A DNA stretch of 64,000 nt from Rallus limicola (GCA_022605955.1 JAKCOZ010000014.1:13708001-13772000), one strand, 5' to 3'. Shown: positions 1-13,634, numbered from the stretch's first letter. Numbers and translations: made by a program. Notes: a model not told the origin generated them from the letters alone.

Positions 1-1180
1 GGTATGCTATTTCTTTTGTCTCACGTGCTAACCCTGCCAGGTCCTTTGATCCACACACAAGTTCTCTCACCATTTGCTGTTTATGATGGAATGAGGTCAC
101 AAGTTAAGTGTAAGGCCATTTACTCATTCACTTTGTCCCTGTCATGGACCCTTATATCCCACCATCCTTTGTCATGCCTACAGTATCAATAGGCTAACTG
201 TGCTGTGCTGGAAAGACCTGACATGCGAATCTGCCATCGCTCATTATTGTGGCCTGCTTTGTGCACCAAGTCTTCTGACTGTCTCTGATGAACTGTACAG
301 GGTCTGTATGCTGTTGAGAATGGTCTGGTCATATTCAGAGCCTGAGAAGTACCATCTGTGTAAAGAGGTTATGTTTTTCTTTTAATTTTTTTTTGTTATT
401 ATTTTATTGCTCTTCATTAGTGTATGTGAGAGTTTGGCCTTGGACAAGAGAGAGGAAAGATTAACTTTTTCCTACAGCTTTTTTCTCCTCCACTCCATTT
501 CTTCTAGTCCTTTTTTTGTGGATCTCTGAGGACACAGCTTCATCACACTTGGCAAAACAGAGGTAGAGTAGATGCATCGATGGGGAGAACCAGTCAGAAG
601 ATTTTTCCAAAATACTTAATTGGAAACACTGCAGATTTGGTCAGATTTCAGTAAATCAAAGACAGGTTCTCATGGTCACATTGGGACTCATGACAGCCTG
701 AAGGAGAGCCTGTTACTTCAAGATACTCCTTGTAGAAAGGCCTGATACCCTTGCACTTCTACACTTGGTGGTGCAGAGACAAGACTTCAAAAACTTGTAA
801 GTCCCAGCAGTAAGTGGTGCTTACCTTTTAAGTCCTCTGCAAAAAGCCCGGGTATTCCAAAAGGTCAGCTAGCTTTGGAGAGGTAGGTGGACCAAATGTC
901 TGGAAGCTCTGGTTTCCCAATCCACGTGAGTGCGGCTGCTGGGATGGTGCTCAGCCCATCTGGAGCCCTGGCCCTAGGAACCGTGGCAGCTGCTTGGAGA
1001 AATGACATGTTCTTCAGGCTTGTGGCTACTGCTGGCACAAATATTAGTTTCCCTCAGCCCCAAGGAAGTGGTGAAGGGCTACCTCCCGCCCAAAGCAGCA
1101 GCCTGCAGACTGTCCAGCTATATGTCAGCAGCAACTTTTAAAAATATATTCTGTTTGTTAATATATTGTTAATATATTTT
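1..1180. other. Gene-free stretch, no recognisable element
   Basis: Mixed-composition sequence with short chance open frames on both strands. It holds two CACGTG E-boxes (near 23 and 903). A splice-like pair bounds about 46 bp on the minus strand near 828-873, but every frame of that piece contains a stop, so I do not call it an exon. I see no repeat family here. Confidence 0.55.
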
Positions 1181-1334
1181 GTGGAGTCTCCTTCTCTGAA
1201 GACATTCAAAACCTACCTGGACATGTTCTTGTGTGACTTAATCTAGGTGGGTGATCCTGGTCTATGCTGGGGGGGTTGGACTAGATGATCTTTTGAGGTC
1301 CCTTCCAACCCCTAACATGCTCTGATTCTGTGAT
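1181..1334 (+). mobile_element. CR1 LINE, 3' end fragment
   Basis: A severely 5'-truncated copy of the avian CR1 non-LTR retrotransposon. What is visible is the conserved 3' region: a stretch related to the end of ORF2 and the 3' UTR, then the signature GGTTGGACTAGATGATC near 1275 and GAGGTCCCTTCCAACCCC near 1296, ending in GATTCTGTGAT. The direction of these motifs puts the element on the + strand. Several in-frame stops show that it is dead. CR1 copies of this type are normal in bird and other sauropsid genomes, and this is one of the best indications of the host group. Confidence 0.92.
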
Positions 1335-2498
1335 ACTGCTTCAATCTAAAGGAAAATTAAAGCAAGAAGAAAGTAATTCCTGGTGAACACGAACTGCTGT
1401 CTTCTAGCTGGCTCCAAAGGGGAGCCTGAGAGCAGCTTGCCAGCTGCACTGGGGAGCAACTTCTTCTGTTAAAGAGATAGGGCGATGCATTTCTCTTCCC
1501 AGCTGGCATTCACTGCAGCTTGTGTTTATGGCTCTTCCCTGTGGAAGTAAAGCTCTCCAAAGGACTCCTGGCTAATAGCACGGTCTAATGGAAGGGCCTC
1601 TGTGCTGGGTGATGCTGAGGATGGAAGCACGAGCCTTACAGCTTGCATTAAAAAGTCAGGCCCTGTAACTAAAAGCTGTAATGATTCATTTCCTTCATGG
1701 AGGGACTGTAGAGAGTCATGCGTAACAAACAGTGGTGAGTGCTGGGATGCTAGTAAAACCAATATAAAACAAAACCGTGCCAGTAAAAGGAGCTCTAAAA
1801 AATGTCAGCGAAGAAATAAAACCAAAGGTGATACCTGGCGCATTCCGCAGCCAGGAGGCTTTTGTCAGTCTGTCTTACAGGAGCATCAGTTGTGATTCCG
1901 AGTTAAGTAACATTAATACTGAAAGGAGACTTCTGTGCATATGCACAAATAGAGGTTTTGGAGTGGGTGATAATTTTAGAAAAGCCCTTTTCTAGTGCTT
2001 ACCTATTGGACTTTCTCAAAGTACTGTTTGCATGCTAAAATACACTGCAGGTATGAGTGTGTGTCTTGTATTTAGATCTGATGTTATGATGGTTATAAAA
2101 TAACCCATTTAGAATAATATGCAATTGTACTCCATTAATTTTGTGTGTTAGCCTAAAATTTGTGCTGTAGCAAGGTTATTTTTATGTAAATAGAGAAGTT
2201 TGGATTGTAAAGTAAAAAATTTCCATTTCGTATTCAGCGACTGAACTATATTTCTTTTTGACACTTTTGCAAAATGTGTTACACAGGATTAGTAAAAAAA
2301 TCACTCACTAGAGCTTTTATATTTAATTTCACACGGCTGTGCTAACTGAAAGCGGCAATGCTATGCTAGAAATACAATATTTTCTTTGTTTGGAGAGGAG
2401 GATGTTACCTATGATTTGCTTACTTGTGGTTATTGGTTGTTATTGGGAATGCTAACATTTTGGAGCTGAAATTAATAAAGTTGAGATCCATTAGGCAG

Positions 2499-2519
2499 AA
2501 AAAAAATATATATATAAAA
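2499..2519. repeat. (A)n(TA)n simple repeat
   Basis: A run of A followed by alternating TA dinucleotides. It is a short low-complexity tract that is likely to be length-variable between individuals. Confidence 0.8.
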
Positions 2520-2795
2520 GAGAAAAATACGTGTTCCTGTGAAAAATCCCTTTGTAGGTAATAGTATAGTGATGTGTCATTTTTTAGCTACTGAAATGTA
2601 AAGTAGGTAATTGGAAAATGCCTACGTTTTCCAACTCCCTGGGATACTAATAAGCATACTTCTGATACAAACACTGCATGTAATGGTTTTACCAAATCAG
2701 CCTGCTGCTGGTGTGACACCAGGGCGATCAAATCACAGGCCATACCAAATGCGGTTAGGTGCTGTCACAGTAGATTTAACCCTCATCTGTTAGGG

Positions 2796-2832
2796 ACAGA
2801 GTCCAGGTGAAAGGTCCCTTCCAACATCAAAG
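2796..2832 (+). mobile_element. Possible degraded CR1 3' scrap
   Basis: The segment contains AAAGGTCCCTTCCAACAT, preceded by GTCCAGGTG. This resembles the conserved GACCAGATGA...GGTCCCTTCCAAC part of CR1 3' ends seen at 1.3 and 7.3 kb. The terminal octamer is missing and the match is only about 35 bp, so chance resemblance or a very old copy are both possible. Confidence 0.4.
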
Positions 2833-4130
2833 CGGCCATTTAATGCTTTTATTTCCTCTAATTGGTAATGATAATCAATGAGAATCATTTATAAAACTTG
2901 TCCAGAGTAGTGATTCCCTTCTTAAAATGACATCTTCTGCCTAAGGTGCTGGAATTGCAATGAGGTTTGTGCCACATGATCATAGTGGGATTGGGACCTT
3001 AATGTTGTATATGGATAACTTGTTTGTGGTACTTGGCAAATAGACCCAAGCAGGTTATTTCTCCAATAAGAACTTCATTGCTTTTGACCTTTTGTTATCC
3101 AAGGATTTGAGGAAAATATTACCTTCTCTGGAATGAGGTGCTTGAGTAAAACATTTCATGGGCCTGCTGAACAGTTCCTCTGTGCTACAATAGCAATTAA
3201 TGTCTGTGTAAGTAAACTTTCTGTTTTAAAGGTCATTAATTTTCTTTACACGATACAGCTCAGAGAGCCTGCTACTAAAATAATTGGGAGCTAGAGGTAT
3301 TGATTTATGATGGAGGATTAAAAGGACTAAAAATCTAAAGATTAGCTAAGTGATGACTAGGAAAGAGTGGAAGTCTGCCTCTTGCTGGTTTTGTTCATAT
3401 CGTGTATCTGGGTGAGGTTCTTTGGCTGTTGTTTCTAGAGACTCAAGCTGGATGTTCTAGTCATCCTTTTGGGTCTTAAAGCCCATACAGTCATACTGCC
3501 TACTTTAAAACTCGAGTAGAAACACAGCTGTTCTTTACATGGAAAAATATTTCACCCTAGAGACAAACCAATTGGGATGGTTCTGCTGTGAGGCCTGCTG
3601 GTGATGCAGCTCCAGTAACACAGTTGTGTCACTACCTTGTTTTCCTGGGTCAGGGAGGAGGCTGTGTCAGGCAGCCTCCATGGAGGCTGCTTTGCAGTGG
3701 TGTCACACCGCTGTGGTAGGAGATGGCTTTTTGCTCTGATGGAAAATGTTCTTTAGCCCTGGCTCTCCTTCATGCCAGTTCTGATGCAGATTAATTTGAG
3801 TCACCTGTATGGGAGTTACTTTGGTTTTACAGCTGTGTTAGGGGCAGGTTGTGTTTCATTAACTTTATGAAGACGGTACTAATGGGAACAAGGGTTTGTA
3901 GGGCAGAAGCGTTTCTCGCTGATGAGATTGATTCAACAGTTAATTCCTCTTATGGATCTGTTTTGGATTTGGCTCCTTCAGTTGGCAGCACAATTAGTTC
4001 TGTAGCATCTGGAAAATGGTTGTGCATCATACAGTACCATCATAAGAATCCTTATTATAGTATATTATTTGTCTGTAGCAGTGCCCACTTTTTATTGGGC
4101 TTTCCAAAATGTAAGATCTTTACTCTGAAG

Positions 4131-4160
4131 TAATCAGTAGCTGAAATAATCAGTAGCTTA
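4131..4160. repeat. 16-bp tandem duplication
   Basis: Two adjacent copies of a unit beginning TAATCAGTAGCT, at 4131-4146 and 4147-4160. The second copy diverges in its last bases. It is probably a replication-slippage product. Confidence 0.7.
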
Positions 4161-6574
4161 CCAAAAAGTAGAAACTAACCATTGTTGCCAACTAGATCCA
4201 TAGAGAGTATTTGGTGGCATGGCTCACAGTACATCAATTAAGAACTGCTGATGAGAATCCAACACAGTAAGTAACAAAATTAATGGAAGGGCAAGCACAG
4301 TGGAGCTTCTTGCAGTATTTCAGTATTATAAAGCTCTGTTTCTAAATTAAGAGAGTGGGTGGTACCAGATTTTCAACTTGTTACTGATCCAAAACTGAAT
4401 GTTGCCCATTAAATACTATGGGACAGTGTCATCTTTGTGAGGAAACCACGTGATGGACTGTGCAGGAGAAAGCAACGTTTTCTTTGGCAAATTAAAAATA
4501 GGTATCTGTTTGAACCTGCGCAGAGGCTGAAGTGTGAGAAAGGCAGAGGGAAACTGGTCAGAAGTAAAGGAGAATAACCGGAGCTGAGCCTCGGTGAACA
4601 TAGGGTGAGAACTGCAACACCTGGCTTCTGTGCCTTTCCTTTTCGCAGCTTTGTGGTGCTGGAGCTTGCTGGTGTGTGTGTGTAGACATACTTAACGCAG
4701 TGAGATTGAGATCCTTAATATGGTGCTCCAAAGCAGCAACGTTAGTTAATAATTTTGCATCAGGTATTTCTAGAAGCTGATCGACGCCCTGAATTGCAAG
4801 AAACAAATTGTAAAAGCAAGTGGAGCTGCAGAATTCTGTTGCTTAACCAGTGTTTCACAGTATACAGGCTTTCCTTTCACTTTCTTTAAGCAAAGGAGGG
4901 TTTAAAGCATCACATGAGGCACAACTTCTGTTGGATTTGTTTTAGTTTTGTGTAAGATATTTCTGTGAATGAATGTGAGTTCTCCTTAAGACTTCTGTTG
5001 ACTGGCAGAAACCATCTGTTTAGATGTTTTTATGCCTGTTTAATTGATAATCAAGAGTGAATCCTGTTGTTTAGCAAATCTGACTTGCCTGTTAGAAAAC
5101 TGTATTTCCACATTAAACTCTGAAGTGTAGAGTAGACAGAGAAACAAATTCCTGACCTGTAATAAAACTGGCAACCTGTACCTTCTGGTAGTATCTGTAA
5201 ATACGGCCTCTTTAATCGTGGTGTAATTGAGGCTTTGGTATTTGAAGGGAAGAGGAGACTGTTAGAGCCTGATGGGAGAGTTTATCTTAAAATGCCAAGA
5301 AAACTTCCAGGGCTTCCTCACACAGAGGGTAAAATGAGTTATGTTCACCTGTTGGGGAGGGAAATTCAGCAGTTCTGCTAGACTTCACAGTTCAAATCAT
5401 GAATCAGGATCCCGATGATGAGCATGGTTTAGGACTGATGAATGATTTATGAATGACTTCTGATTTTTAGCTTCTGGAGGAATCTTCTTTTCAAGCTTTT
5501 TCTTATGCTCTGCCCACCACTTTTTTAAGGGAAATTTGCAAGTGTAACATAATACCTTGATTAATAGAACTGAAGGTTTACAGGGGAAAAAAAAACCCTA
5601 AATACTGTAGAAGTAGGAATTTGATTATGAGAGTTAGCAGCAATGTGCTTAAGCCTTTTTTTTTTTCTAAGTCTGCGTGTCTCTTAAGGGTGTGTGTAGT
5701 GGAAAACTCTTAGTGCTCTCTCACATATACCCTCTGCTCTTACTGTGTTCCCAGCCTGCTCCAGGCCTGACTGATGATAACTACAGTAGTGCTTTCCACT
5801 GGAAGAAACTGCCAGTCTCCGAATTGTATTCTTAGTATGTTGGTCAGTAATCAAGCTCAGAACTGAAAGTAGGGGAAAAGCAAGTTTTCTTTCTGCAGTG
5901 CACATGCCCCAGGAGTTGTAGATTGTGAGGCTTCGGGAATCTGAACACAACAGTGGCTGGTCACAGCTGTCTACTGGAGTCATGCTACCAGAGCAGTAAC
6001 TTTCCATGTAGTTTGCAGATTCCCAGGTTTCTGTTGATAGTTTTTACAGGTGGCCAGGGCCTTCTCTTACCTTTTCAGGTAACTAATACCATGTAAAAGG
6101 CTACAATGTAATAAGGGAGCCTGCATCTACCGTGAAAAAGATGTATAAACCAGAAAGGCAAGGGTGGTGGTGGTGGTATGTGGAAGGATAGGGGGTACAT
6201 GAGTGGGTGGTTGAATAAAGTTGAACCAGAAAATTGTCAAGTACTTAAAAGAAGGATCTATGATCTAGTCCATGGTCAGTGTGGCTGTCCTGGAAATTCA
6301 TCTGTACATAGAAGTATGCATGAGGAAATCCTTGCAGCTATTAGCAAAATTCAAATGATACCCCGTGCTATTTCTTTGAGGTAAGGGGTCTGCAATATTG
6401 CTTATACCTGCATGCAAGCTATGTGGCAGGTTTCAATCTCCCAGACTGGGAGCTGTGATAAGTAATCACACAGCTTCTTTCAGCTGTTCTGCTGCAGTCA
6501 CTAAGGTTTGGATTGCAGCTAAGCATTATTCTCGCAAGGCTTAATGTTGAAAGACAGGTATTTCCAACCGCTGC

Positions 6575-6870
6575 GGCCGAAGTACCAACATTCCTGTTTG
6601 AAATGGATTACGTTTGTGCCTGTAAGAATTTTATTTATGGCTGTTGTCTGGAGTGCAACATCTTATGCTCCGTCTTCGGCAACGCGGCACACGTGTTTCG
6701 GGGCTGGAGTGTGTGTCTGTGAGGGTGAGAGTGGTTTCAGCTGCCCGTGAACGTGCCACGTGGGGCTTGGTTATACGGAAGGAGCTTTTGCTCAAAATAC
6801 AACTGGGATCTGAATCCGAGTGTAGCAGCACGGTGCCAAGTGGGTGATTCTGCCCCCAGAACGCCTCTGT
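6575..6870. other. CpG-enriched patch
   Basis: About fourteen CpG dinucleotides lie within roughly 300 bp, in a neighbourhood where CpG is rare. The patch includes CGGCCG-like and CGGCAACGCGGC clusters and two CACGTG E-boxes (near 6691 and 6757). Three open frames of 66-69 codons overlap on both strands, which is what higher GC content produces and is not evidence of coding. It is too short and not GC-rich enough to be a typical CpG-island promoter. It could be an old regulatory element, a lightly methylated site or a decayed transposon. Confidence 0.4.
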
Positions 6871-7293
6871 AGTTCAGATGAGGTGGGAAAAGGGGCCCTT
6901 AGTGCAGAGTAAGAGGGCCTGGGTGGGAGTTAATGGAGAATAGCTCCAGCTTTCTCCTTCCCCAAGCAGACAAACCCTTAGAGAAATTTACTCTTCAGCC
7001 ACCAGGCCAACAGCGGCTCTCTTTCCTTGGATTCCTCCTTATATTGCAAACCCTTTGTAAATATTTCCTTTGGCTTTAAATGCAACATTTCATAGTCTTA
7101 GAATTTTATATGTTTTCCACAATGTAAATGGATGCTTTCTTGTAGCTTAAATGGAACCAGTCATGATGCTCGCCTGTTTGCTTCCTTTGTGTAGGGAATT
7201 TGGTATGAGACCTTTCCCTCATTGTGGTATGTTATTATTTCTTTTGTATTGATTTTTTATTTTATTTTAAAGTACATAAGCACAGAGCAGAGT

Positions 7294-7361
7294 ATGCCAG
7301 GAGTTGGACTCAATAATCCTTAATAGGTCCCTTCCAACTCTGTATATTCTATGATTCTATG
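7294..7361 (+). mobile_element. CR1 LINE, extreme 3' end
   Basis: A very short CR1 remnant. It shows GGAGTTGGACTCAATAATCC, then TAGGTCCCTTCCAACTC and the terminal ATTCTATGATTCTATG octamers. These are the last roughly 70 bp of the CR1 3' UTR in + orientation. CR1 insertions are usually 5'-truncated in this way, because reverse transcription starts at the 3' end. Confidence 0.9.
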
Positions 7362-10300
7362 TTCTCTTGAAACTTTGGTAGACTCCATGAGCAGTTTTTC
7401 TCCTAAATCCTCAAAGCTCTAGTGCCACTTTTGTTCCCCCCACCTTCATGATTTCAGTCCCAGTTTGGCCCACTGCATAACAAAAAGAAATTCGAAGGAT
7501 GCTGTAAATTATATTGGCATGTGTGTTCCCCTGAGAGTTAATGCGCTGCTTCATCCAAGTCCCAGGGTACCCTGACACCCATCTGCCAGGGAACTCCTCA
7601 TCTGCTTAATGTGGGATTAGATGCTGTATGAAGCGCTTGCTTTTTCTTCCTTTTTAATACATTTTCTGAATACTAAATATCCCTTTCTACACCCACATAG
7701 CTTACCTCTTTCATGTTGTTTTATAATAAGTATCCATTATTAGCATAATAACTGCTCAAAGTGACATCTTACATTGTATTGTCAAAGATCCATGTATTAA
7801 TATTTCCACAGTTCTGATGCTATGATACACTGCAGTACTGTAATTTTACCAGAGATTATTATTTTTATGTCAAAGATCTGCCTATTCCATTTACACACCG
7901 TACAGTGACACCAAAGCTACTGATAGTGGGCTGTTATGAAGCTTCTGTAAAGCAATGTGTCAAAAAAAGTATGTAAAAGCACACCAAGGCTCAGAGTGCT
8001 TTGATTGCTTCTCGAATTGCTTGAAAAAGCAGAATGGGGAAATTCATTCATGCAACATTTCCCTGTTGCGTATGTATTTGTTTATCTTAAAATTGTTTAG
8101 GCCTGTCTTATATCCTGTCTTCTAAGCACTGTGAGTTGGCAAAGGCCAGCATGCCACTCTTAACTCTATTTTATTATTTATCAAAAGGCCTTTGTATAAA
8201 GATTAACTGTGCTTGCTCTCCATTTGCTATTATTTCCCCCCACTGTTCAGTAAGTACCCCAAGCAGTTTGATAAGATGATGGAAAGGCTGTCTGGTTTCA
8301 TTGTTGCTCCTCTCAGAATCACTTGTATCCTCTGGCGAAATGTTATCTTGTACTTTGTTACAGTAATAATCCTCGGTGATTCAAAACAGGTATTCCTTTG
8401 TTTCCTACCCTAACAATGCACGTAGGGGAGACCGTGTGTTCTGTTTGTTCTCTTTCACCAGCTCGCTGCTGTTAACAAAAGCAACACCGGATCAGAAGAA
8501 AGGCTGTCTTTACACCCAGTATCAATAGATCGGCTTCCTCCTCCTCCTGCATGATGATAAGCGGAGGGGGGGCCGTGAATGAGCAAAATCACCTTGACTC
8601 CTTCCTCGCTCTGTAGGCTACACAATTCCTTTTCCCCCTCTGCTACAAGGCACGTTTCAGTGCGTGGCTAGGGAAGATAACAGCCCTACTTGAGCAGATG
8701 GGTACAGTTGTGAGGTTTTCTTCGTGAGTTGCCTCAGCTCTAAGCCAGAGTCTATAAAATAATTTTAAAAATATTTACTTGATGTGGTGATTTCCTTTGA
8801 CAGTAGTGTACTTACAAGGTTTGCGTGGGTAAAACTGCTAAATCCATACTCTCTGCTTACATTTTGAATCTAGGAAAATACTTCATCACACCTCTCCCTT
8901 TTTACCATTCACAGCTTCTTGAAAATGATCTGACTGCCATCGCATTTTTCAGTGCATAATGAATGCTGAATCAGTGGGTAATGCTGTTTTAGCCCTCTGC
9001 TTCTTTTGGGGTGGCAGGGAGGAAGGGTTTGGGAGAAAGTTTGTCTTTTGTTTTTGGGGGGGGGAAACTAAGGAGAAAACATTTTACAGTAATCCCTTGT
9101 GTCTAACAGACCCAGCCCAAAGGAATCACACTTCATCCTGAGGTTTCTTAAAGGAAACCAAAGGATTGAAGTCACAGATGGGAGTGGGATAGAAGGAAAC
9201 AGTGCTGATTTCACTCCACCACTGGAGAACCCAGAGACCTGGTCTCCATTGTGCTTGGCTGTGGCTCAGATCTCCACTTTTTGCAAACCACCATTTTGGG
9301 AATGCTCTCACTATAGAGCTATAGGTTTTCCTGGGATGCTCTGTTACCCTGGAGCTCTTCCATCAGGAAAACAATAATGCTAATGGTCATGCAGCCAGAA
9401 AGACAGTGTGTAACGTGGAAGTTTCCTGGTTTTGGCTTCCATGATTTCCTATATAAAGTGCTACAAGCCTAAGTAGAATTAGTGAGGAAAAATTACTTCA
9501 GAATAGCTTTCAACCTAATGATTAGGTCTGTCTTCTCAGAAACGAAAGCCCTGGGTTAATGTTCCCTTTTTAAGAGCAGCAACTTAAGATGTGGACTTTG
9601 CCTCTCTGTTTGCAGTCATAAATACTAGCGCCACATAAACATGTTGAAATCATAACGTATAAAGACTATATTCTAAGGTATTTCAATATTTGAGGGGTTT
9701 GGGCTGTTTTATTGAGCCATAGTTCTTTGCAAGAAATGACCTGAATCTCTCATGAGCAATATTAAGATCACAGTGACTCTAAAAGGCGTGCAGTAAAACC
9801 AATGTCCTCATGCCCTAAGCAGACTTTGACCCAGCCCTGGTTGCAGTCTCTGCTAAGAGAGAAAAAAACCCTGAAGTGATATTTTTGGTGCACTGCAGCA
9901 CCTACACAGTGGAGTTTGCCTTTCCATCCTCTGATGTAGTCAGATGGCAGGTTCTTAGTTTAAGGACTACAGGATTCATAGAAATGAAAGCCTAAATAAG
10001 AGAGAGGGGAATCGGTAGATTCTGTAGTTCTTGTAATGCATTTATTTGATCTTGTTTAGTTAAATTATTTGTTGCTTTAAATATTTTGGCGTGATTTCCA
10101 TCTGCATGGTTCTAATCATTTCAGAAGGTCAATGAAAAGTACAATATTTTCTGTACTTATTTCCATTCTTACTAATGAGACTTCTTGTGGTATTTAGCTA
10201 TGCAACAGCATACTGCAAGATGGGAAGAGCCGGTGTTCAGGAAGATCTGGAGGGACCTCCCAGGCAGGCAGTTTCTCTAATATGCCTATTGGTTCTCTGG

Positions 10301-12838
10301 TTTCTCTGATGAGATTTTTCTTGTAATGTGCATTTATGATGAGAACTATAACTTGTGTACATCTGCAGTAACTCTAGCAAACTGCCCTGTTGAGAGTGGC
10401 TTGTTCCACAGAATCAAAATGTAAATGAGCTCGTTTATTTCTAATAGAATAGGTGTTGTACTTGGTGGTTGTTGCAGTACCTGGCTGAACTCTTTCTTAC
10501 GCAGACACAGCTCTCATTGATCCTGCAGAAAGTTTGCTGGAACATCATGGACTAGGACCACGCATAGAAGTGTTCTTGTACTGAGTTACCTGCTGGTGAA
10601 TACTGACTCACCAATTAACTTCAAAGACAAACAAATGAACACCGTCGCATTTTGTTTCTCTGCTCAGTAATAAATTCCAAGTGGTAGGCTGGACCAGTGG
10701 TAGGTAGGATAGGACTGTGAGACTGGTGCTGGTTGTATTTATTAAGGCTACGTTACGGTGTAACACGGTCAATTTATGTTTTGCCTTTAACAATTCTAAA
10801 GTAGTTGGAAACAGTAGGTTACTGTGTTCTGTTGATGTAAATCTGAGTGGCTTCAGGGAAAACTGCTTCCTTCTCTCTCATCTGTGTAGGTAACCAATTT
10901 ATTTATTTGGGATACTGGACTTGGAATTGATTTTGTTTATGTGCTCTGAGCTCCTGTGAAACAGTGACAAACATGCTGATGTCTCAGTAACTCTGCAGAT
11001 CCGATTATCTGAAGTCATTGCATTATGTGACCTCTCACTTCCCAAATCTTGAATATTGGTGTCTGTTCTAAGGCGGTCTCTAGGAGTAGCTCTGAAAAAA
11101 AGACCCCTAAGTGAAGTTTTGTAAGAATTTGGGCAAGGGGGAAACATTCGTGTTCACTTTTTCCCTAGATGTTTGTATCTTCCATGTTCATTATGCTAGC
11201 TAAAATGGGAAGGAGGTAAAAAGGCTCTGCATGCTCTTTCCAGCCAGCTTTGGGAAACAGTTTACTGGGTGTGCTGCTTAAGACTGTAACAGAACAAGGT
11301 AAAAAGCAGTGGAGATCAGCTTGTCCGAGGTTTATGGAAAAAATACAGTTTAATGAGAATTTTTGCTTTAATAATAAATAAGGCTCTCCTCCTTGAGTCA
11401 CAGACTAATCAAGTGGCATTTCCAATAGTACTGCTCCATTGGGCTTCTGATTAGTAGGAGCCTCAGTTAATGTGAAAGGCTACACTGCATCTTCAGATGC
11501 TTGACTGCTGTGAAGTGCAGAAGTAGTATGTCTGTTTTCAGGCAGTGTTAATCACCTGTGCTTTCTGTCCATTTGTGCATGGATTAATGCAGCAAGAGTC
11601 AGGGTAGAATTGGACCATGAAAATACTTAGGCCTAATTATCTCTTTATTAATTCATGCCTTTATTGACTATCAGGGGACTTGATTACACATACAGGCGGC
11701 TAGGATCAGGACCTAAACGTGCTGAGGGACTGCATTTGGGGTAGAGGGGAGAAACCCTGTATGGGGCAGTAAAAGAGGAATGGAGCTACATTTTCTTCTG
11801 GAGACTGTTGAAAGCTGCCCCAAGCACATCACTGCTGTCTACCCCCCCTCCCACTCCCTCTGGAAGTGTCAGAATTGTCACAGCCAGCTTCTGGTTGGCC
11901 CTGGGGTACATCTCTGGAAAGACAGTCACACAGAGCTTTTTGCAAATGTTTAACACATTGTTTTTTCAATAGCTTATTATATCTAATATTTAATATTTTA
12001 TTAAAGCAAATTTTATTCTAAGAAAATGCTGTGGAAGAAAAGTTGTAAAACCCTATCTTTTCAGATGTTTTTCCAGAACTTTCTGTGCCTTATTAGCTCC
12101 TTATGAATCTTACACAAAATTTTAGGGAGAAAAAATCCAACTCATTAAGCTAACTTACTGCCTTCCCCCTTGTAGTTTAAATGCTTTTTATACTTTTTCT
12201 TTTCTTCTATTTTTTCAATATTGTATTCACAGTCTGCTCAGAGCTATCCTGTCCCTGCCCTGCTTTAGTTGAGGCTGAAGGAAGCCCCAGCAGGATGACT
12301 GTCAACACTTTCCCAAATCCTGTTCTCACCTGAACTTGCTCTTTACCAGGAGGTGTATGTTGAAAACTGGGAAGGACCGAGATGAAACGGGAAAGCAGCG
12401 GACTCTCTCTAGTAAGTTCCCGTGCCCTTTTCCACAAAGCTGTGAGGACTGAGCCCGGCCCCGTCTAACACTGTTTGCTTTGGAATCTGCCTGTAGCAGG
12501 TTTCAGACTCGGATGCTGGCTTGTGGCAGAAGACAGCTCTTAACTCCATCCATAATCCAAGCCCCTTTCTCATTCTGTCTACTCCTTAATAGTCAGCACA
12601 TCTTCCATATGTGCCCCACCTTGCAGGTGTTTTCAATTTTGCACAAGCCTTTTACTTGACCTGCTCAACCTCTTTCCTTCTCTTGTAAATATTAGTTATA
12701 TTGAACTTGGAGCAAACCCGTTGTCTCAATGCTGTCTGCATCTCAGGCTAAAACCCTGAATTTACTGCTTTTAAAGTGGAGCCTCTAAAATGGCCATCAT
12801 TAAGGTGTAGATGGTTTTCTGATTCAGGGGTTTAAGGC
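7362..12838. other. Gene-free stretch
   Basis: I see no recognisable gene or repeat. The open frames here are at most 92 codons and overlap on both strands (for example 9099-9377 and 9126-9311). A short G-run lies near 9054-9064. A minus-strand donor-like GAG|GTAAGC near 7710 has no strong acceptor. Confidence 0.55.
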
Positions 12839-12952
12839 TTTTTTCCCCCTTTTTGTTGGCTTGGTTTTTTTGGGGGGTTTGGGGGTTTTTTTTGTTTTGT
12901 TTTTGTTGTTGTTTTGGTATTTTTTAATTTCCTTGGGGTTTTGGTGATCTTG
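12839..12952. repeat. T/G-rich low-complexity tract
   Basis: Long T runs are broken by G runs: G6 and G5 separated by three T, and a later GGGG. The result is strongly purine/pyrimidine skewed along the + strand. The minus-strand frame across it encodes only lysine, proline and threonine-rich low complexity and is not a gene. Confidence 0.85.
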
Positions 12953-13581
12953 AGTAACTTGTAACTGCATAAAACTGTCTTAACAACATGGATGATTTGC
13001 TGCAATAACCCCAGCTGATGGCTAATAGATGTGAAAGGGGTGCTGTTCAAACCCAGTGGAAATCTTCAGGAGGGTTGTGGCAGCCAGCAGACACAACCCA
13101 AACACAAATTCCTGTAATCTTAACAGACAGCAGCGCTGAATCACTTCCAGCAGTCTCTTGCTGGAGTAGCACTGTGCGTTTCAGAGGTAGGGGTGTCTGC
13201 AGCCCCACAAATCCTCACAGCAAAGAGCATTGCTGAGTAGCCTGGCATCATGTAAGCAAGGCCTCCACAGGGCTCCATGGTCCCAAGGGAGCCAGAAGAA
13301 GGAGGTGAATCTTGGCCGCTGTGGCTCGGCGCGTCCTTAGCAGAAAGAGAGAGAAAACGTAGAGGCCTGAGACTGAAAGATGTAATCCCAGCGCCAGGGT
13401 CAGGACTGACAGTTTAGACAAGGAGCCTGATCTTTGTTGACCTTGACTTTTGTAATGATCTGTGAGAGCAGAGTGAGCCTGTTTCATGCCTGTGCTGCTA
13501 TAAAATAACGCAGGATAAAAGGCACCGACCAAAAGTTTCCTGTGTCTTTCCACTGGCAGCATTTTTCTGTCCATTTTACAG

Positions 13582-13634
13582 AGACATACGTGACTGCAAA
13601 GCAATGGAAAAAATTGACTTCACTAGATATCATT
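13582..13634 (+). other. Exon-like segment D (speculative)
   Basis: 53 bp preceded by a strong acceptor-like tract (TTTTTCTGTCCATTTTACAG) and followed by a GTAAGTGT donor. Two of three frames are open. One begins after a single base, runs 17 codons and leaves one base over. No homology is recognised. Pairs of splice-like sites this short are common by chance in 64 kb. I include it because its phase fits segment E at 24364. Confidence 0.12.

Larger units (their letters stand above)
1335..6574. other. Gene-free stretch between CR1 fragments
   Basis: AT-rich non-coding sequence. Minor items inside are listed separately: an (A)n(TA)n tract, a possible degraded CR1 scrap and a 16-bp tandem duplication. 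Short open frames near 1602-1895, 3849-4133 and 5684-6007 have no recognisable domain or convincing splice context. Good donor-like sites occur near 2050 on the + strand and near 2000 and 6067 on the - strand, without strong matching acceptors. Confidence 0.55.

Noticed and set aside
6178..6381. + strand frame ending at TTTGAG|GTAAGG
   Set aside because: The donor is good, but candidate acceptors upstream lack a pyrimidine tract and no domain is recognised.
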